From: Gemmata massiliana
Lineage (GTDB): Bacteria; Planctomycetota; Planctomycetia; Gemmatales; Gemmataceae
Direction of reading: 5' to 3'
Assembly (NCBI GenBank): GCA_000531095.1
Contig: HG799464.1
Coordinates: 312,841-376,840 of the forward strand
DNA: 64,000 nucleotides
In this document: positions 1-7,960 of the stretch, in pieces
How positions within the stretch are numbered: the first letter of the stretch is position 1
How the letters are laid out: the number at the start of each line of letters is the position of its first letter
Translations under genes and position numbers: made by a program
The notes under the pieces: generated by a model
Seen by the model: the letters and a program-made list of their open reading frames with translations, nothing else
What the model was told of the DNA's origin: nothing
The model's database searches: none

Positions 1-268
1 CCGCGTTGTCGTCGCCCTTGACGTCATTCTTCGCGCGCTCGGCGAGGATCGCGTCGAGGCGCCAACCGGGGTCTTCGGCGTCCAGGCGGTTGGTCGTTGC
101 GTTCAACTGACGCTGCCCGAGCCGCCCAGCCTGCCACCGGCCGGTGAATCCGATCAACACAATGACCGCAATGAAAATGAACCCCCACCGGGCGACTTTT
201 CGTATCTTCCGAAAGCGCTGGTGCGGGGGCGGAGGGGCGAAATCATCGTCCGGGTCGATCTCGGTCAC
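1..268 (-). CDS. Membrane-anchored protein of unknown function, 5' part only
   Basis: The gene runs off the left edge and only the first 89 codons are present. Translation from the GTG at 268 gives an acidic/proline-rich head, a basic stretch (RFRKIRKVARW) and one transmembrane helix at about residues 29-44. A segment 'LNATTNRLDAEDPGW' follows. It matches 'LTAAHTQLDEQDPNW' in the gene immediately upstream (341-1834), so the two are tandem paralogs, probably co-transcribed (72 bp apart). An in-frame GTG lies further upstream, but the start at 268 places the membrane helix at the same depth as in the paralog. Function unknown. Confidence 0.6.
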   Translation of the reverse strand, partial: MTEIDPDDDFAPPPPHQRFRKIRKVARWGFIFIAVIVLIGFTGRWQAGRLGQRQLNATTNRLDAEDPGWRLDAILAERAKNDVKGDDNA

Positions 269-340
269 GAGCGTGTCTCGGGTGGGGAGGGACCAGATTG
301 AGACGCTTCTGCCGTTCGGCGATTTCGCCCGCACGAAGAA

Positions 341-1834
341 TCACGGGTTGTCGTTCTGTTGTTCCTGCTCGGGCGCGGGTTCTTCTGGGAGTGGGGGTTG
401 ATGCCGGTGTTCGGGGTTCCACAACCGGAACCGGCTATAAGTCGTGGTTGGAGATGGGGGCGCATTCAGTGTTCCGCCGTCCCCGCGCAGATCCTTCCCG
501 ACCGAGTGAATAACAACGCCTTGCTCGAGTTTCGTGAAGCGCAGCGGTTCCGCCGTATAAGGATCGAGTGGGACCGCGGGTAGATACGCCGGCACCAGTT
601 CGGCGAGCGCAGTGGGCCAACGCTTGTGTTGCTGGCGGAACCGCTCGCACGCGATGCCCACAACCGCACAGCGCGCTTCAGCGACCCCGCGCCAGTGTGC
701 GTGCGCGACGCGATCCACGGCCGGCAACAGGAGCCTTGACAGCATCCGGGTTGGCTCATTGGGCGGGACCGGGATCGTCGCAAAGAGCGCGGGCTGTTCG
801 GAGATCGGTCGGCGCGCGAACTCGACGCACTGCGTCAGCCAAGACAGTGTGTAAGCACGGTCGGCGGGCAAGTTGCTGCGGTAGTGCCACCATCCGAGCT
901 GCGCCCACGTGTCCTGGAAGCTCCGATCGATCGCCTGTGCGGGCGTCGCAGCGCCCGAATCGAGGTTCTCAAACAGGCGATCGAACGCGGCGCGCTCTCC
1001 GCGCACCCCGTACAGCAAAATCGGCTCTTCGGCGTCTTCTGTGAACGCCGCTTGCAGCTCTTTGAGTTTCACTGCGTCCGCGGTTTGTGCGAGGTGCCAT
1101 TCGACGGATTTGACCGTGATCGCGCGTACCGCCATGCGCACCAACTGCGAGACGAGGAACGGCTCATCACCCACCGAGCGCGACGCATTCAGAAGAGCGA
1201 GCAGGTCGTCCGCGGCTCGCGACCGGTCACCGTCCTCGGTCGCGAGTACGACGTCCCAGCGGAGCACGTCCGCGGTCTGGCGCGTGTCCTGAGTGTCTTG
1301 TAAAACGGTGTCGAGCACGTTCGGCTTCAGTACGATCTCGCGGTGCCCCGATGGGTAGTCCTTCAGTGAGCGCGCGAGGGCTGCGGCGTCGGCGGAGGTG
1401 GCCAGTTCGCGCCGAACTTCCTTCAGAATCGACGGTGAATAACGGACGTTAGGCTGGACATCCAGGCGCGACTTCCAGGTGCCCTTTGCGAGTTCCTTGC
1501 CCCATTCGGCGTGCGTCAGCTTTTTGATTTTGGGGATCAGTTCTGCGCTGTTCTTCCCTTCGGGCGCGTTTTGCCGGGTCGCGACGAGCCGATCCCACGA
1601 CCAGTTCGGGTCTTGCTCGTCGAGTTGAGTGTGAGCCGCGGTCAACGCGCGTTCGCCATCGCGCCGGGCCAACGACCGGTCCACGAGCGTGCAGCCGCCG
1701 TAGCCGACGAGTGACACGGCGATCGAGACGCCGATGCGTCGGACCCATCGCCACCGGGACGGTCTTGAGACTTCAAAGAAACTGCGATCCACGTCGTAAA
1801 CGGGCGGTTCGGCCACGAAATCAGCCTCCTGCAT
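341..1834 (-). CDS. Membrane-anchored protein of unknown function
   Basis: 497 aa. A cytoplasmic head of about 30 residues precedes one transmembrane helix (about 33-50, 'IGVSIAVSLVGYGGCTLV'). A long, mostly helical extracytoplasmic body follows. Near the C terminus, 'RWPTALAELVPAYLPAVPLDPYTAEPL...' ending in 'HSVGKDLRGDGG' resembles the tail of type II secretion pseudopilins (proline-rich 'yPtsl..Lvp..lP.DP' and 'S.G.DG'), a pattern I know from planctomycete proteins of this kind. I do not assign a function. The start overlaps the end of the AAA+ gene by 14 bp, so the two are probably translationally coupled. A truncated paralog follows downstream. Confidence 0.75.
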   Translation of the reverse strand: MQEADFVAEPPVYDVDRSFFEVSRPSRWRWVRRIGVSIAVSLVGYGGCTLVDRSLARRDGERALTAAHTQLDEQDPNWSWDRLVATRQNAPEGKNSAELIPKIKKLTHAEWGKELAKGTWKSRLDVQPNVRYSPSILKEVRRELATSADAAALARSLKDYPSGHREIVLKPNVLDTVLQDTQDTRQTADVLRWDVVLATEDGDRSRAADDLLALLNASRSVGDEPFLVSQLVRMAVRAITVKSVEWHLAQTADAVKLKELQAAFTEDAEEPILLYGVRGERAAFDRLFENLDSGAATPAQAIDRSFQDTWAQLGWWHYRSNLPADRAYTLSWLTQCVEFARRPISEQPALFATIPVPPNEPTRMLSRLLLPAVDRVAHAHWRGVAEARCAVVGIACERFRQQHKRWPTALAELVPAYLPAVPLDPYTAEPLRFTKLEQGVVIHSVGKDLRGDGGTLNAPPSPTTTYSRFRLWNPEHRHQPPLPEEPAPEQEQQNDNP

Positions 1835-4442
1835 CGGTCGTCGCTTTGAGCCTTCGGCGCTTCTCTGCGCTGGCGGTTAACAGGCGCTCGGGGGTATAGT
1901 CTTTCAGGCGGTCCTCGCGCCCACCGAGGTAGTCGAGCAACAGCGGCCGGACGTGGTGTTCCCACACCGCCGTGAGCCGCTCGTTATCGAGTTCGGGCAC
2001 CATAAACAGGCTGTGGCCGACCTGCTTTTCCGGCCCGAGGTCGCGCGCGAGCCGGCGGTTCAGTTCCTCGAACAGCAGAACCACTCGCGGAGCGATGGAC
2101 GTGCTTTCTGGTTCGGAGCCCGCGCGCGATTCCAGCCACGAAGCGAGAATCGCGGCGTCCGCGGGCATGTCCACGAACGAGAACCGGCGCCGGAGCGCCT
2201 GATCGAGCGCGACCGCGGAGCGATCGAGTTGGTTCATCGTCGCGATGAGGAACAGGTTCTCCGGCAGCCGGAACTGGCGCTTCGAGTATGGCAGGGTGAT
2301 CGCTTGGTCGCGGTATTCGAGCAGGTAGAGCAACTCGCCGAAGATGCGCGGCAGGTTCCCGCGGTTGAACTCGTCCACAATGAGCACGTGCGGCTCACTC
2401 GGCCGGCTCGCGGCCTGTTCCGCGAACTGGCACAACACGCCGTCTTCGACCGGGAACGTGACTTCCGTCTTGCCGTTGACCTCGGTCCCGCGTGCGCGGA
2501 TGCCCTCGACGAACTCCTCGTAACTGTACGCGGGGTGGAACTGCACGAGGCGCACGCAATCGGCGCGGTCGTGCGTGAGCAACCGCGCGAGGCACCGGGC
2601 GACGTGCGTTTTCCCTGTGCCGGGTACGCCCTGCAGGACGAGCTGCTTTTTGAGGCGCAGCAAGCTCAGAATGCGATCGAGCCACACTTCCGACAGAAAC
2701 GTTTCACGGTGGAACGAGACGGGGTCATAGATCGGCGCGTCAATCGGTACGCCCGCGCGCGTCGCGAGGAGCGGGCGCGGATCGGCTTCCGCTGCGCACG
2801 CGAACGCCGGGAGCAAGCGGTCGAACGTGAGCAGGATTTCCCCGGTGAGTGCGTCCTGGCGGAGCAGGGGAGAGGACGGTTCGAGTTGCTTCCCGACCGC
2901 GATCGTTTTGTGAACGGCCCACGCGCGAAGGTCCGCGGCCGACTTCACTGTGACTTCGTCGGAGAGGTCATCACCGGTCCAAAAGTGGCACTCGTTGAAC
3001 GCCGCACCGGAGTGCAGCGCCCGGAAAATGGACTCCGCGTGTTCCTGAATGTTGCGCCGGAACTGCTTGCCCGCGTCGCGCGCCATGCGGCCGAGGTGGA
3101 ACCCGTAGCTCACGCCCTCACCGGCCACGCGCACGAAAAACTGTGCGTCCGCTCGCTTGTTCGCCTGCGCTTTGCGATAGAACGTGATCCACTGAACGGG
3201 CTGGTACGGTCCACTCCGACCGAAATCGTTCTTACAAATGCTCGTAACCGCACGTCCGGTCTTCGCGTCGCACTCCAGATCCCAACCGTACTCGCGGTTC
3301 AGTATGGGGTGAATGTAGCGCTCCGCCACCGACTCGCACAACTCGATCATCGGCTCGCGCAGCACGAACTGATAGCGCTCGCGGTGCTCGGCCATCCAGT
3401 CTTTCGCGTTCGTTTCTGCGAGTTCGTCGAGGAACGCGAACGTGTCCGAACAGAAACCGTGGAAGTCACCGAGTTCCGGCTCAGAGGTTTCCGTGTCCGC
3501 GATCGCGAGCACCACGTCCGCGAGTTCGAGCGGGTGAACGCGGAACCGTTCGCGCAGGATGATCGCGACTTCGCCCCACAAACGTGCGCGATCTTCTTCG
3601 GGCAACGCGACGGAATACGCATCATCCAGCGCCGAGAGTGCCGTTTCCCAGCGCGAGTCCGGGAACGCGGTTCGGAACGCAGTGAACGCGGTCGCGTGGT
3701 CGCCGGTCCTTGCAGCAGCGAGGAACGCGCCGATTGCCTGGGCCTGTTCTTCGGAGACTGCGCGGATGCGCTTTTGCAGCGGGAACCGCGAACGCACTTC
3801 GCGGATGGCCTGCTCGATCTGCTCGGGTGTCGCAGCCCATGCGAGCGCGCCGGGAAGTGATCCCGCTGCTGGCAACTCGCGCCCTTCAATGCGCCCAACC
3901 CGTTCGAGGAATTGCGTTACATCGGCCGCAGTGAGGTCCGGGGCGTGTTCGCGGACCATCTCGCTCGCGCGACACATACTGTCGAAGCGCGAACGAACAT
4001 CGGGGGCGATCTCGCGCAACAGCCCCAATCGAAGCAGGCCGTTCTCGACGGCCGGGCACCAAACGGGAATGAATTCTGTTTCAGTGCTTGCGAGGACCGC
4101 GGACCAGAACCCCGGTCCCAGACCGGCGACGAAATAAACTTCGCCCGGAGTAACACACCGGGCCAAGCGTTCGGGTAATGGGTCAGTTGCCCGGAACAGG
4201 TGGTTCATCGCGTGCCGAATCAACCGGACCCGGCGCGTGAGAATTTCCGCGTGAAATGAGACTGGCAGGGTCGCAGTCGCGATCGAATTCAGGGCCGACG
4301 CGAGCTGGTCGTCGGTCGCACTGTCGAGAAACGCGACGGTTAGCGGTGATGCGGCGGGACGCGGAGGGGCCAACCGGCTGGCGCGGAACGCGATCAGCAA
4401 CGGAACGAGCGGGAGCACACGAGTACGGTTGCCAGTCGGCAT
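1821..4442 (-). CDS. McrB-like AAA+ ATPase with DUF2461-like domain
   Basis: 873 aa. Residues 1-320 are helical and unrecognised. Residues about 330-490 resemble DUF2461/TIGR02453 ('FLDELAETNAKDW', '...GRSGPYQPVQWITFY', '...GFHLGRM'). Residues about 590-850 form an McrB-type AAA+ module: Walker A GVPGTGKT (605-612), 'FHPAYSYEEFVEGIR' (635-649), Walker B VLIVDEFNRGN (686-696), sensor 'MNQLDRS' (736-742), arginine-finger region 'ALRRRF' and 'GHSLF' (809-813). In modification-dependent restriction, McrB hydrolyses GTP and drives the McrC nuclease. Here no McrC-like gene lies on either side; the downstream gene is a membrane protein. It could be an orphan restriction motor, a defence protein using another effector, or a housekeeping ATPase. 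The AAA family call is firm, the role is open. Confidence 0.85.
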   Translation of the reverse strand: MPTGNRTRVLPLVPLLIAFRASRLAPPRPAASPLTVAFLDSATDDQLASALNSIATATLPVSFHAEILTRRVRLIRHAMNHLFRATDPLPERLARCVTPGEVYFVAGLGPGFWSAVLASTETEFIPVWCPAVENGLLRLGLLREIAPDVRSRFDSMCRASEMVREHAPDLTAADVTQFLERVGRIEGRELPAAGSLPGALAWAATPEQIEQAIREVRSRFPLQKRIRAVSEEQAQAIGAFLAAARTGDHATAFTAFRTAFPDSRWETALSALDDAYSVALPEEDRARLWGEVAIILRERFRVHPLELADVVLAIADTETSEPELGDFHGFCSDTFAFLDELAETNAKDWMAEHRERYQFVLREPMIELCESVAERYIHPILNREYGWDLECDAKTGRAVTSICKNDFGRSGPYQPVQWITFYRKAQANKRADAQFFVRVAGEGVSYGFHLGRMARDAGKQFRRNIQEHAESIFRALHSGAAFNECHFWTGDDLSDEVTVKSAADLRAWAVHKTIAVGKQLEPSSPLLRQDALTGEILLTFDRLLPAFACAAEADPRPLLATRAGVPIDAPIYDPVSFHRETFLSEVWLDRILSLLRLKKQLVLQGVPGTGKTHVARCLARLLTHDRADCVRLVQFHPAYSYEEFVEGIRARGTEVNGKTEVTFPVEDGVLCQFAEQAASRPSEPHVLIVDEFNRGNLPRIFGELLYLLEYRDQAITLPYSKRQFRLPENLFLIATMNQLDRSAVALDQALRRRFSFVDMPADAAILASWLESRAGSEPESTSIAPRVVLLFEELNRRLARDLGPEKQVGHSLFMVPELDNERLTAVWEHHVRPLLLDYLGGREDRLKDYTPERLLTASAEKRRRLKATTDAGG

Positions 4443-4898
4443 GAGCCAGTGTCCGAGTGCGAGGACAACTCACCGAGTGGAGTAAATCGTATCAGATTTA
4501 ACGGTTTGGCCGAGGTAGGTTTGTGAACTTGCGGATGCGGGTAGGTTTGGTCGGCTTTGTGGATTTTAACTTGGAACCAACAAATGTGATTTTTGAAGTG
4601 AGAAACAAAAAGATCCCGCCGGAGGTCGCTACAGCGTCGCCCATTCACTGTAGATACCAACCGGCGGGACACTGGAATAATACCCCGGGCTTCCCCCGTG
4701 AGCAACTAATCGTGTCAGTTTTTTCTGCGTGGTTATCCGACACAGTCGGCTATTCGGACAATCAGGGCTAGTCTCACGGACTAGTTGAGTCTCGGTCTCG
4801 GGTTGAACAAGGAGGGTTTTTGGGACTATTCCACGAGCGAATTGCTGTTCTCTCAAAGCCTTCATCCGGTCTACACTCAGACACAATCTGGCGCAGCT
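4443..4898. other. Divergent intergenic region
   Basis: Separates the minus-strand AAA+ gene from the plus-strand phosphoesterase gene. It is less GC-rich than the genes around it and has no ORF with a recognisable product. It contains the nested inverted repeat at 4614-4669, listed separately. Promoters for both flanking genes should lie here but I cannot place them with confidence. Confidence 0.5.
4614..4669. repeat. Nested inverted repeat (candidate structured RNA or cruciform)
   Basis: Outer arms TCCCGCCGG (4614-4622) and CCGGCGGGA (4661-4669) are perfect complements. Inside them CTACAG (4629-4634) pairs with CTGTAG (4648-4653). The internal spacers are 6 and 7 nt and the apical loop is 13 nt, giving a symmetric two-stem hairpin. 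No T-tract follows on either strand, so it is not a convincing terminator. Confidence 0.5.
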
Positions 4899-5702
4899 AT
4901 GACAATAGTTGAAGTAGCGCCCGCCGTGCCGTTGGAGGCTTCCGTGCTCGACGCAGTTGTCATCTCCGACATCCACCTCGGTAGCCCGAACTGTCAAGCG
5001 AAGTACCTCGTTCACTTCCTCGCCGAAGTGCGCCGCGGGGAACTGCGGGCGAAACAACTGATCCTCAACGGCGACGTGTTCGACTCGATCGACTTCCGTC
5101 GGCTCAAGAAACACCACTGGAAGATCCTGTCCGAAATCCGCAAGCTCGCGGACCACATGGAGATCACCTGGATCAACGGGAACCACGACGGCTCGTCGGA
5201 GGTTATCTCGCACCTGCTCGGGGTGCGGTGCGCCGACGAGATCGTGGTCGAAAGCGGGAACCGGAGGCTGCTGTTTCTGCACGGGCACCGGTTCGACGAG
5301 TTCATCTCGCGCTACCCGTTCATCACCTGGGTCGCGGACCGCATTTACAACTTCCTCCAGCGCGTCGATAAGTCGCACTCGTTCGCGAAGTTCGCGAAAC
5401 GCCGGAGCAAGACGTTCCTCCGGTGCGCCCAGAAGATCGAACAGGACGCGGTGCGGTACGCGGCCAAGTTGGGGTGCGACGCCGTGTGCTGCGGCCACAC
5501 GCACCTGCCGGTCGCGAACACCAGCGGGGCCGTTCACTACTTCAACAGCGGGTGCTGGACCGAGAAGCCGTGTCACTACCTCACGGTCCAGGACGGCGCG
5601 GTGACCGTTTGCTCTTACACCGAGGAAGTCCCCGACGAACTCCTCAACGCGGGCGAATTGGTCGATCACCCGGTCACGGTCTCGCTCTCTTCGGTTGCCT
5701 GA
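4899..5702 (+). CDS. UDP-2,3-diacylglucosamine diphosphatase-type metallophosphoesterase
   Basis: 267 aa from ATG 4899. A TTG further upstream is open, but its translation adds only non-conserved sequence. Calcineurin-like phosphoesterase motifs occur in order: SDIHLG (D24, H26), GDVFD (D59), GNHD (94-97), LHGHRFD and GHTHLP near the C terminus, i.e. the two-metal site of the LpxH/COG2908 family. LpxH-type enzymes hydrolyse UDP-2,3-diacylglucosamine in lipid A synthesis. Planctomycetes carry several members, so the exact substrate is not proved. The 3' end overlaps the convergent MFS gene by 37 bp. Confidence 0.85.
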   Translation: MTIVEVAPAVPLEASVLDAVVISDIHLGSPNCQAKYLVHFLAEVRRGELRAKQLILNGDVFDSIDFRRLKKHHWKILSEIRKLADHMEITWINGNHDGSSEVISHLLGVRCADEIVVESGNRRLLFLHGHRFDEFISRYPFITWVADRIYNFLQRVDKSHSFAKFAKRRSKTFLRCAQKIEQDAVRYAAKLGCDAVCCGHTHLPVANTSGAVHYFNSGCWTEKPCHYLTVQDGAVTVCSYTEEVPDELLNAGELVDHPVTVSLSSVA

Positions 5703-7120
5703 ACCGGCCGTGAGGCGGGTTCGGAATCGCCCGCGATCGGTTTCGTGGGGTCGATGAGGAGCCAAAGTCCGACCCCGAGGAAGTAGACGACCCCGTACAT
5801 CGTGAAGCAAATCAGAATGCCCTGCGTGCCGGGGTACTTCTTCATCAGTAAGCCGGTGATGAGGAGCGTCGAGACCGCGCCGACGAGGTTGCCGAACATG
5901 TTCATCGCGCCGGACACGGTGGCCGCGTAGTCGCGCCCGATGTCCTGGCACACGGCCCACGCGGGCGCCATGATGAGGTCGTTCATGAACCCCATCAGCA
6001 CGAGGAAGAACGCAAATAGGAACAGGTTGTCCGGGTCCGCGAGTTTCACCCCCGCGGCAGCAAAGTAGCACAACCCGGCCCCACCGTAACCGATCATACC
6101 GAACAGTCTGCGCCCCCACTTGCGGTCACCTGTGCGTCGGATGTAACGGTCCGAGAGCGTCCCGCCCAACAAGCACCCGAACATCCCGATCAGGAGCGGG
6201 CACCCCGCGAGTAGAGCGAGGAGGATGCGCCCGTTTGGTTCTTCTGTCCACTTCTTGAACTCGGTCTGCAGTGTCCGAGGCAGGAAGTACATCAGGAAGT
6301 ACCAGCAGAAGTTCGTCACAACGTACATGAAGCAGATGGCCCACAAGTTCCGGGAGCGGACGAGCTTGCCCCACGGAACTTGAACCGGCCCTTTTGTTTC
6401 GATCCGCCCCGCATCGATCTCGGCGCGCTCCGCTTCGTTTACCAGCGGGTGCTCGGACGGTTTGTTGCGGAAGACGAAGTAGAATACGAAGCACCAGACC
6501 GCCGCGACGCTCGCGAACAACCACATCGCACCGCGCCAACTCAGCCCCGTTGCGACCCCGTCCGCGTCCGGCTTGTGGATACCGCCGATCTTCCAGTCCG
6601 TGAGTATCACCCATACGAGCGGCGTGAGCCCGCCCATGAATCGGGCCGACATCCAGATGATGGATTTCGCGAACCCGCGGTCCGCGGCCGGGAACCAGTT
6701 ATAAAGTGCCTTCGCAATATTCGGGAACGCTCCCGCTTCACCCACACCGAAGAAGAACTGGATCACGATAAGCGCGGTGAAACCGAGGTACACACCGCCG
6801 AGGTAACTGGTTCCGACGAAACCGGTTAGCCCGACGAACAGCGACCACCACAGCACAACGCGGAGCAGCGTGGAGCGCGGGCCGCGCGTGTCTCCGAGCC
6901 AGCCCGAAGGGATCTCGAACATCGCGTAGGCCAACTGGAACGCGATCAGCACCCAGAAGAAGTCCTCCTCACCCACGCCGAGGTCTTCCATGATCGCTTT
7001 TTTCGCACTGCCGTTTGCCGCTCGGTCCATGTACGTAATCATGGCCAGCAGACAGAGCAGGAAGAGTACCCAGTATCGCGTGCGCGTCGGTGCCTGATCG
7101 GGGACGGGAGCAGCGGTCAT
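5666..7120 (-). CDS. MFS transporter, anion:cation symporter type
   Basis: 484 aa with about 12 transmembrane segments. 'ITYMDRA' in the first helix is typical of the ACS (GudP/ExuT-like) branch. The MFS loop 2-3 signature is seen as 'GWLGDTRGPRSTLL' after helix 2 and recurs in relaxed form as 'GGTLSDRYIRRTGDRKWGRR' before helix 8. ACS carriers move organic anions such as hexuronates, glucarate or phthalate; the substrate here cannot be read. Transcribed alone, convergent with the phosphoesterase gene, with the last 12 codons overlapping it on the opposite strand. Confidence 0.85.
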   Translation of the reverse strand: MTAAPVPDQAPTRTRYWVLFLLCLLAMITYMDRAANGSAKKAIMEDLGVGEEDFFWVLIAFQLAYAMFEIPSGWLGDTRGPRSTLLRVVLWWSLFVGLTGFVGTSYLGGVYLGFTALIVIQFFFGVGEAGAFPNIAKALYNWFPAADRGFAKSIIWMSARFMGGLTPLVWVILTDWKIGGIHKPDADGVATGLSWRGAMWLFASVAAVWCFVFYFVFRNKPSEHPLVNEAERAEIDAGRIETKGPVQVPWGKLVRSRNLWAICFMYVVTNFCWYFLMYFLPRTLQTEFKKWTEEPNGRILLALLAGCPLLIGMFGCLLGGTLSDRYIRRTGDRKWGRRLFGMIGYGGAGLCYFAAAGVKLADPDNLFLFAFFLVLMGFMNDLIMAPAWAVCQDIGRDYAATVSGAMNMFGNLVGAVSTLLITGLLMKKYPGTQGILICFTMYGVVYFLGVGLWLLIDPTKPIAGDSEPASRPVQATEESETVTG

Positions 7121-7457
7121 GTGGAGAACCAGCGGGAGAGCGGCGGGAAAGTGTCTTACTGTAGCCGACTGCGCATGTGACGCGAAAGGAAAACTCCTTG
7201 CCCGTCGGTAGTTCGGTCCGGTAAGCTCGCTCCCGCGCGTCGGGTCGTGCCGGTTGAGTTAGCGGTTCCTGCGGCGCTACGCCGTGGACGGGTTGAAGTG
7301 TCGAGCAGTTCAGTTAGGGCCGGCCCCTGGGTCTAAACAGGTTCAGACCCGGGACGGCCGTGCGACAGCTAGAAAGTAGCTCCGGTGACGACCGCGCGCA
7401 AAATGACCCGGGCGCCACTCAAAAGTGTCGCCCGGGTTTGTTTGTGACACGAAGCAA
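7121..7457. other. Intergenic region with two hairpins
   Basis: Lies between the start of the minus-strand MFS gene and the stop of the minus-strand secreted-protein gene. It holds the terminator-like hairpin at 7406-7437 and a second stem at 7326-7353 (CCTGGGTCT pairing with AGACCCGGG, 10-nt loop, one G-T). The rest should contain the MFS promoter. No gene is visible. Confidence 0.5.
7406..7437 (-). terminator. Hairpin terminator after the secreted-protein gene
   Basis: ACCCGGGCG (7406-7414) pairs with CGCCCGGGT (7429-7437). The stem continues as CACT/AGTG past a C-T mismatch, leaving loop CAAA. It sits just beyond the stop at 7458. Read on the minus strand it is followed only by CATTTTG, a weak U-tract; the plus strand has the richer T-run TTTGTTTG. 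Confidence 0.6.
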
Positions 7458-7835
7458 CTATGGCTTCTTCGGCTCGGGCAATTGAGTGACGCCGACCTTC
7501 CCCTGCAACGTCGTCACGGAGAAAGACTGCATGTCGGACTTGCAGTTCAGGTTGCCGCTCCAGATAGACATCTTCGTGTTCGTGGCATCGACGATTTCGT
7601 AACTCTTGACGCCGGCCATGCTCTGGAACTCGCGGAACGATTCGCCCGCGAGCAGTTTGACCGGCTTCCCGCGAACCACCTTCCCGTTCACGGTGACCAC
7701 TTCTTGAACGACGATCGCTTTATTGGTGTCGTTCTTGATCGTTACCCAACCGGCGTCCGCAGCGCTCGCGAACGTCGTCATCACGGCGAGAGACGCCGCA
7801 ATGAATGCGAACAGTTTGGAGCAACGGGGGAACAT
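7458..7835 (-). CDS. Small secreted protein of unknown function
   Basis: 125 aa. A clear Sec signal peptide (basic MFPRCSK, hydrophobic LFAFIAASLAVMTTF, cleavage near ASA-AD at about residue 26) precedes a roughly 100-residue, beta-rich mature domain ('WVTIKNDTNKAIVVQEVVTV', 'VKSYEIVDATNTKMSIW'). It ends in 'LPEPKKP'. I do not recognise a named family. Transcribed alone with a terminator hairpin 20 bp after the stop. Confidence 0.7.
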   Translation of the reverse strand: MFPRCSKLFAFIAASLAVMTTFASAADAGWVTIKNDTNKAIVVQEVVTVNGKVVRGKPVKLLAGESFREFQSMAGVKSYEIVDATNTKMSIWSGNLNCKSDMQSFSVTTLQGKVGVTQLPEPKKP

Positions 7836-7960
7836 GGTAAGCAGCCTTGCACCGTTCAGCGCGCGACGAGCTGACTGCCAGCATCGCCATTCTCCCCGAG
7901 TAACGCCGGCGGGTGCAAGACTTGCGCGGAAAATTTGCGAAAAACACTAATCGACGTAAA

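Noticed and set aside
1953-3860. Plus-strand open frame of 635 codons across the McrB-like gene
   Set aside because: Antisense shadow; all family motifs are on the minus strand.
1821-4442. Calling the AAA+ gene a complete McrBC restriction system
   Set aside because: There is no McrC-type nuclease gene on either side, and the N-terminal domain is not a known modified-base reader.
4629-6119. Minus-strand open frame of 496 codons
   Set aside because: Overlaps the MFS gene in another frame and the phosphoesterase on the opposite strand; composition is Arg/Val/His-rich with no motif.
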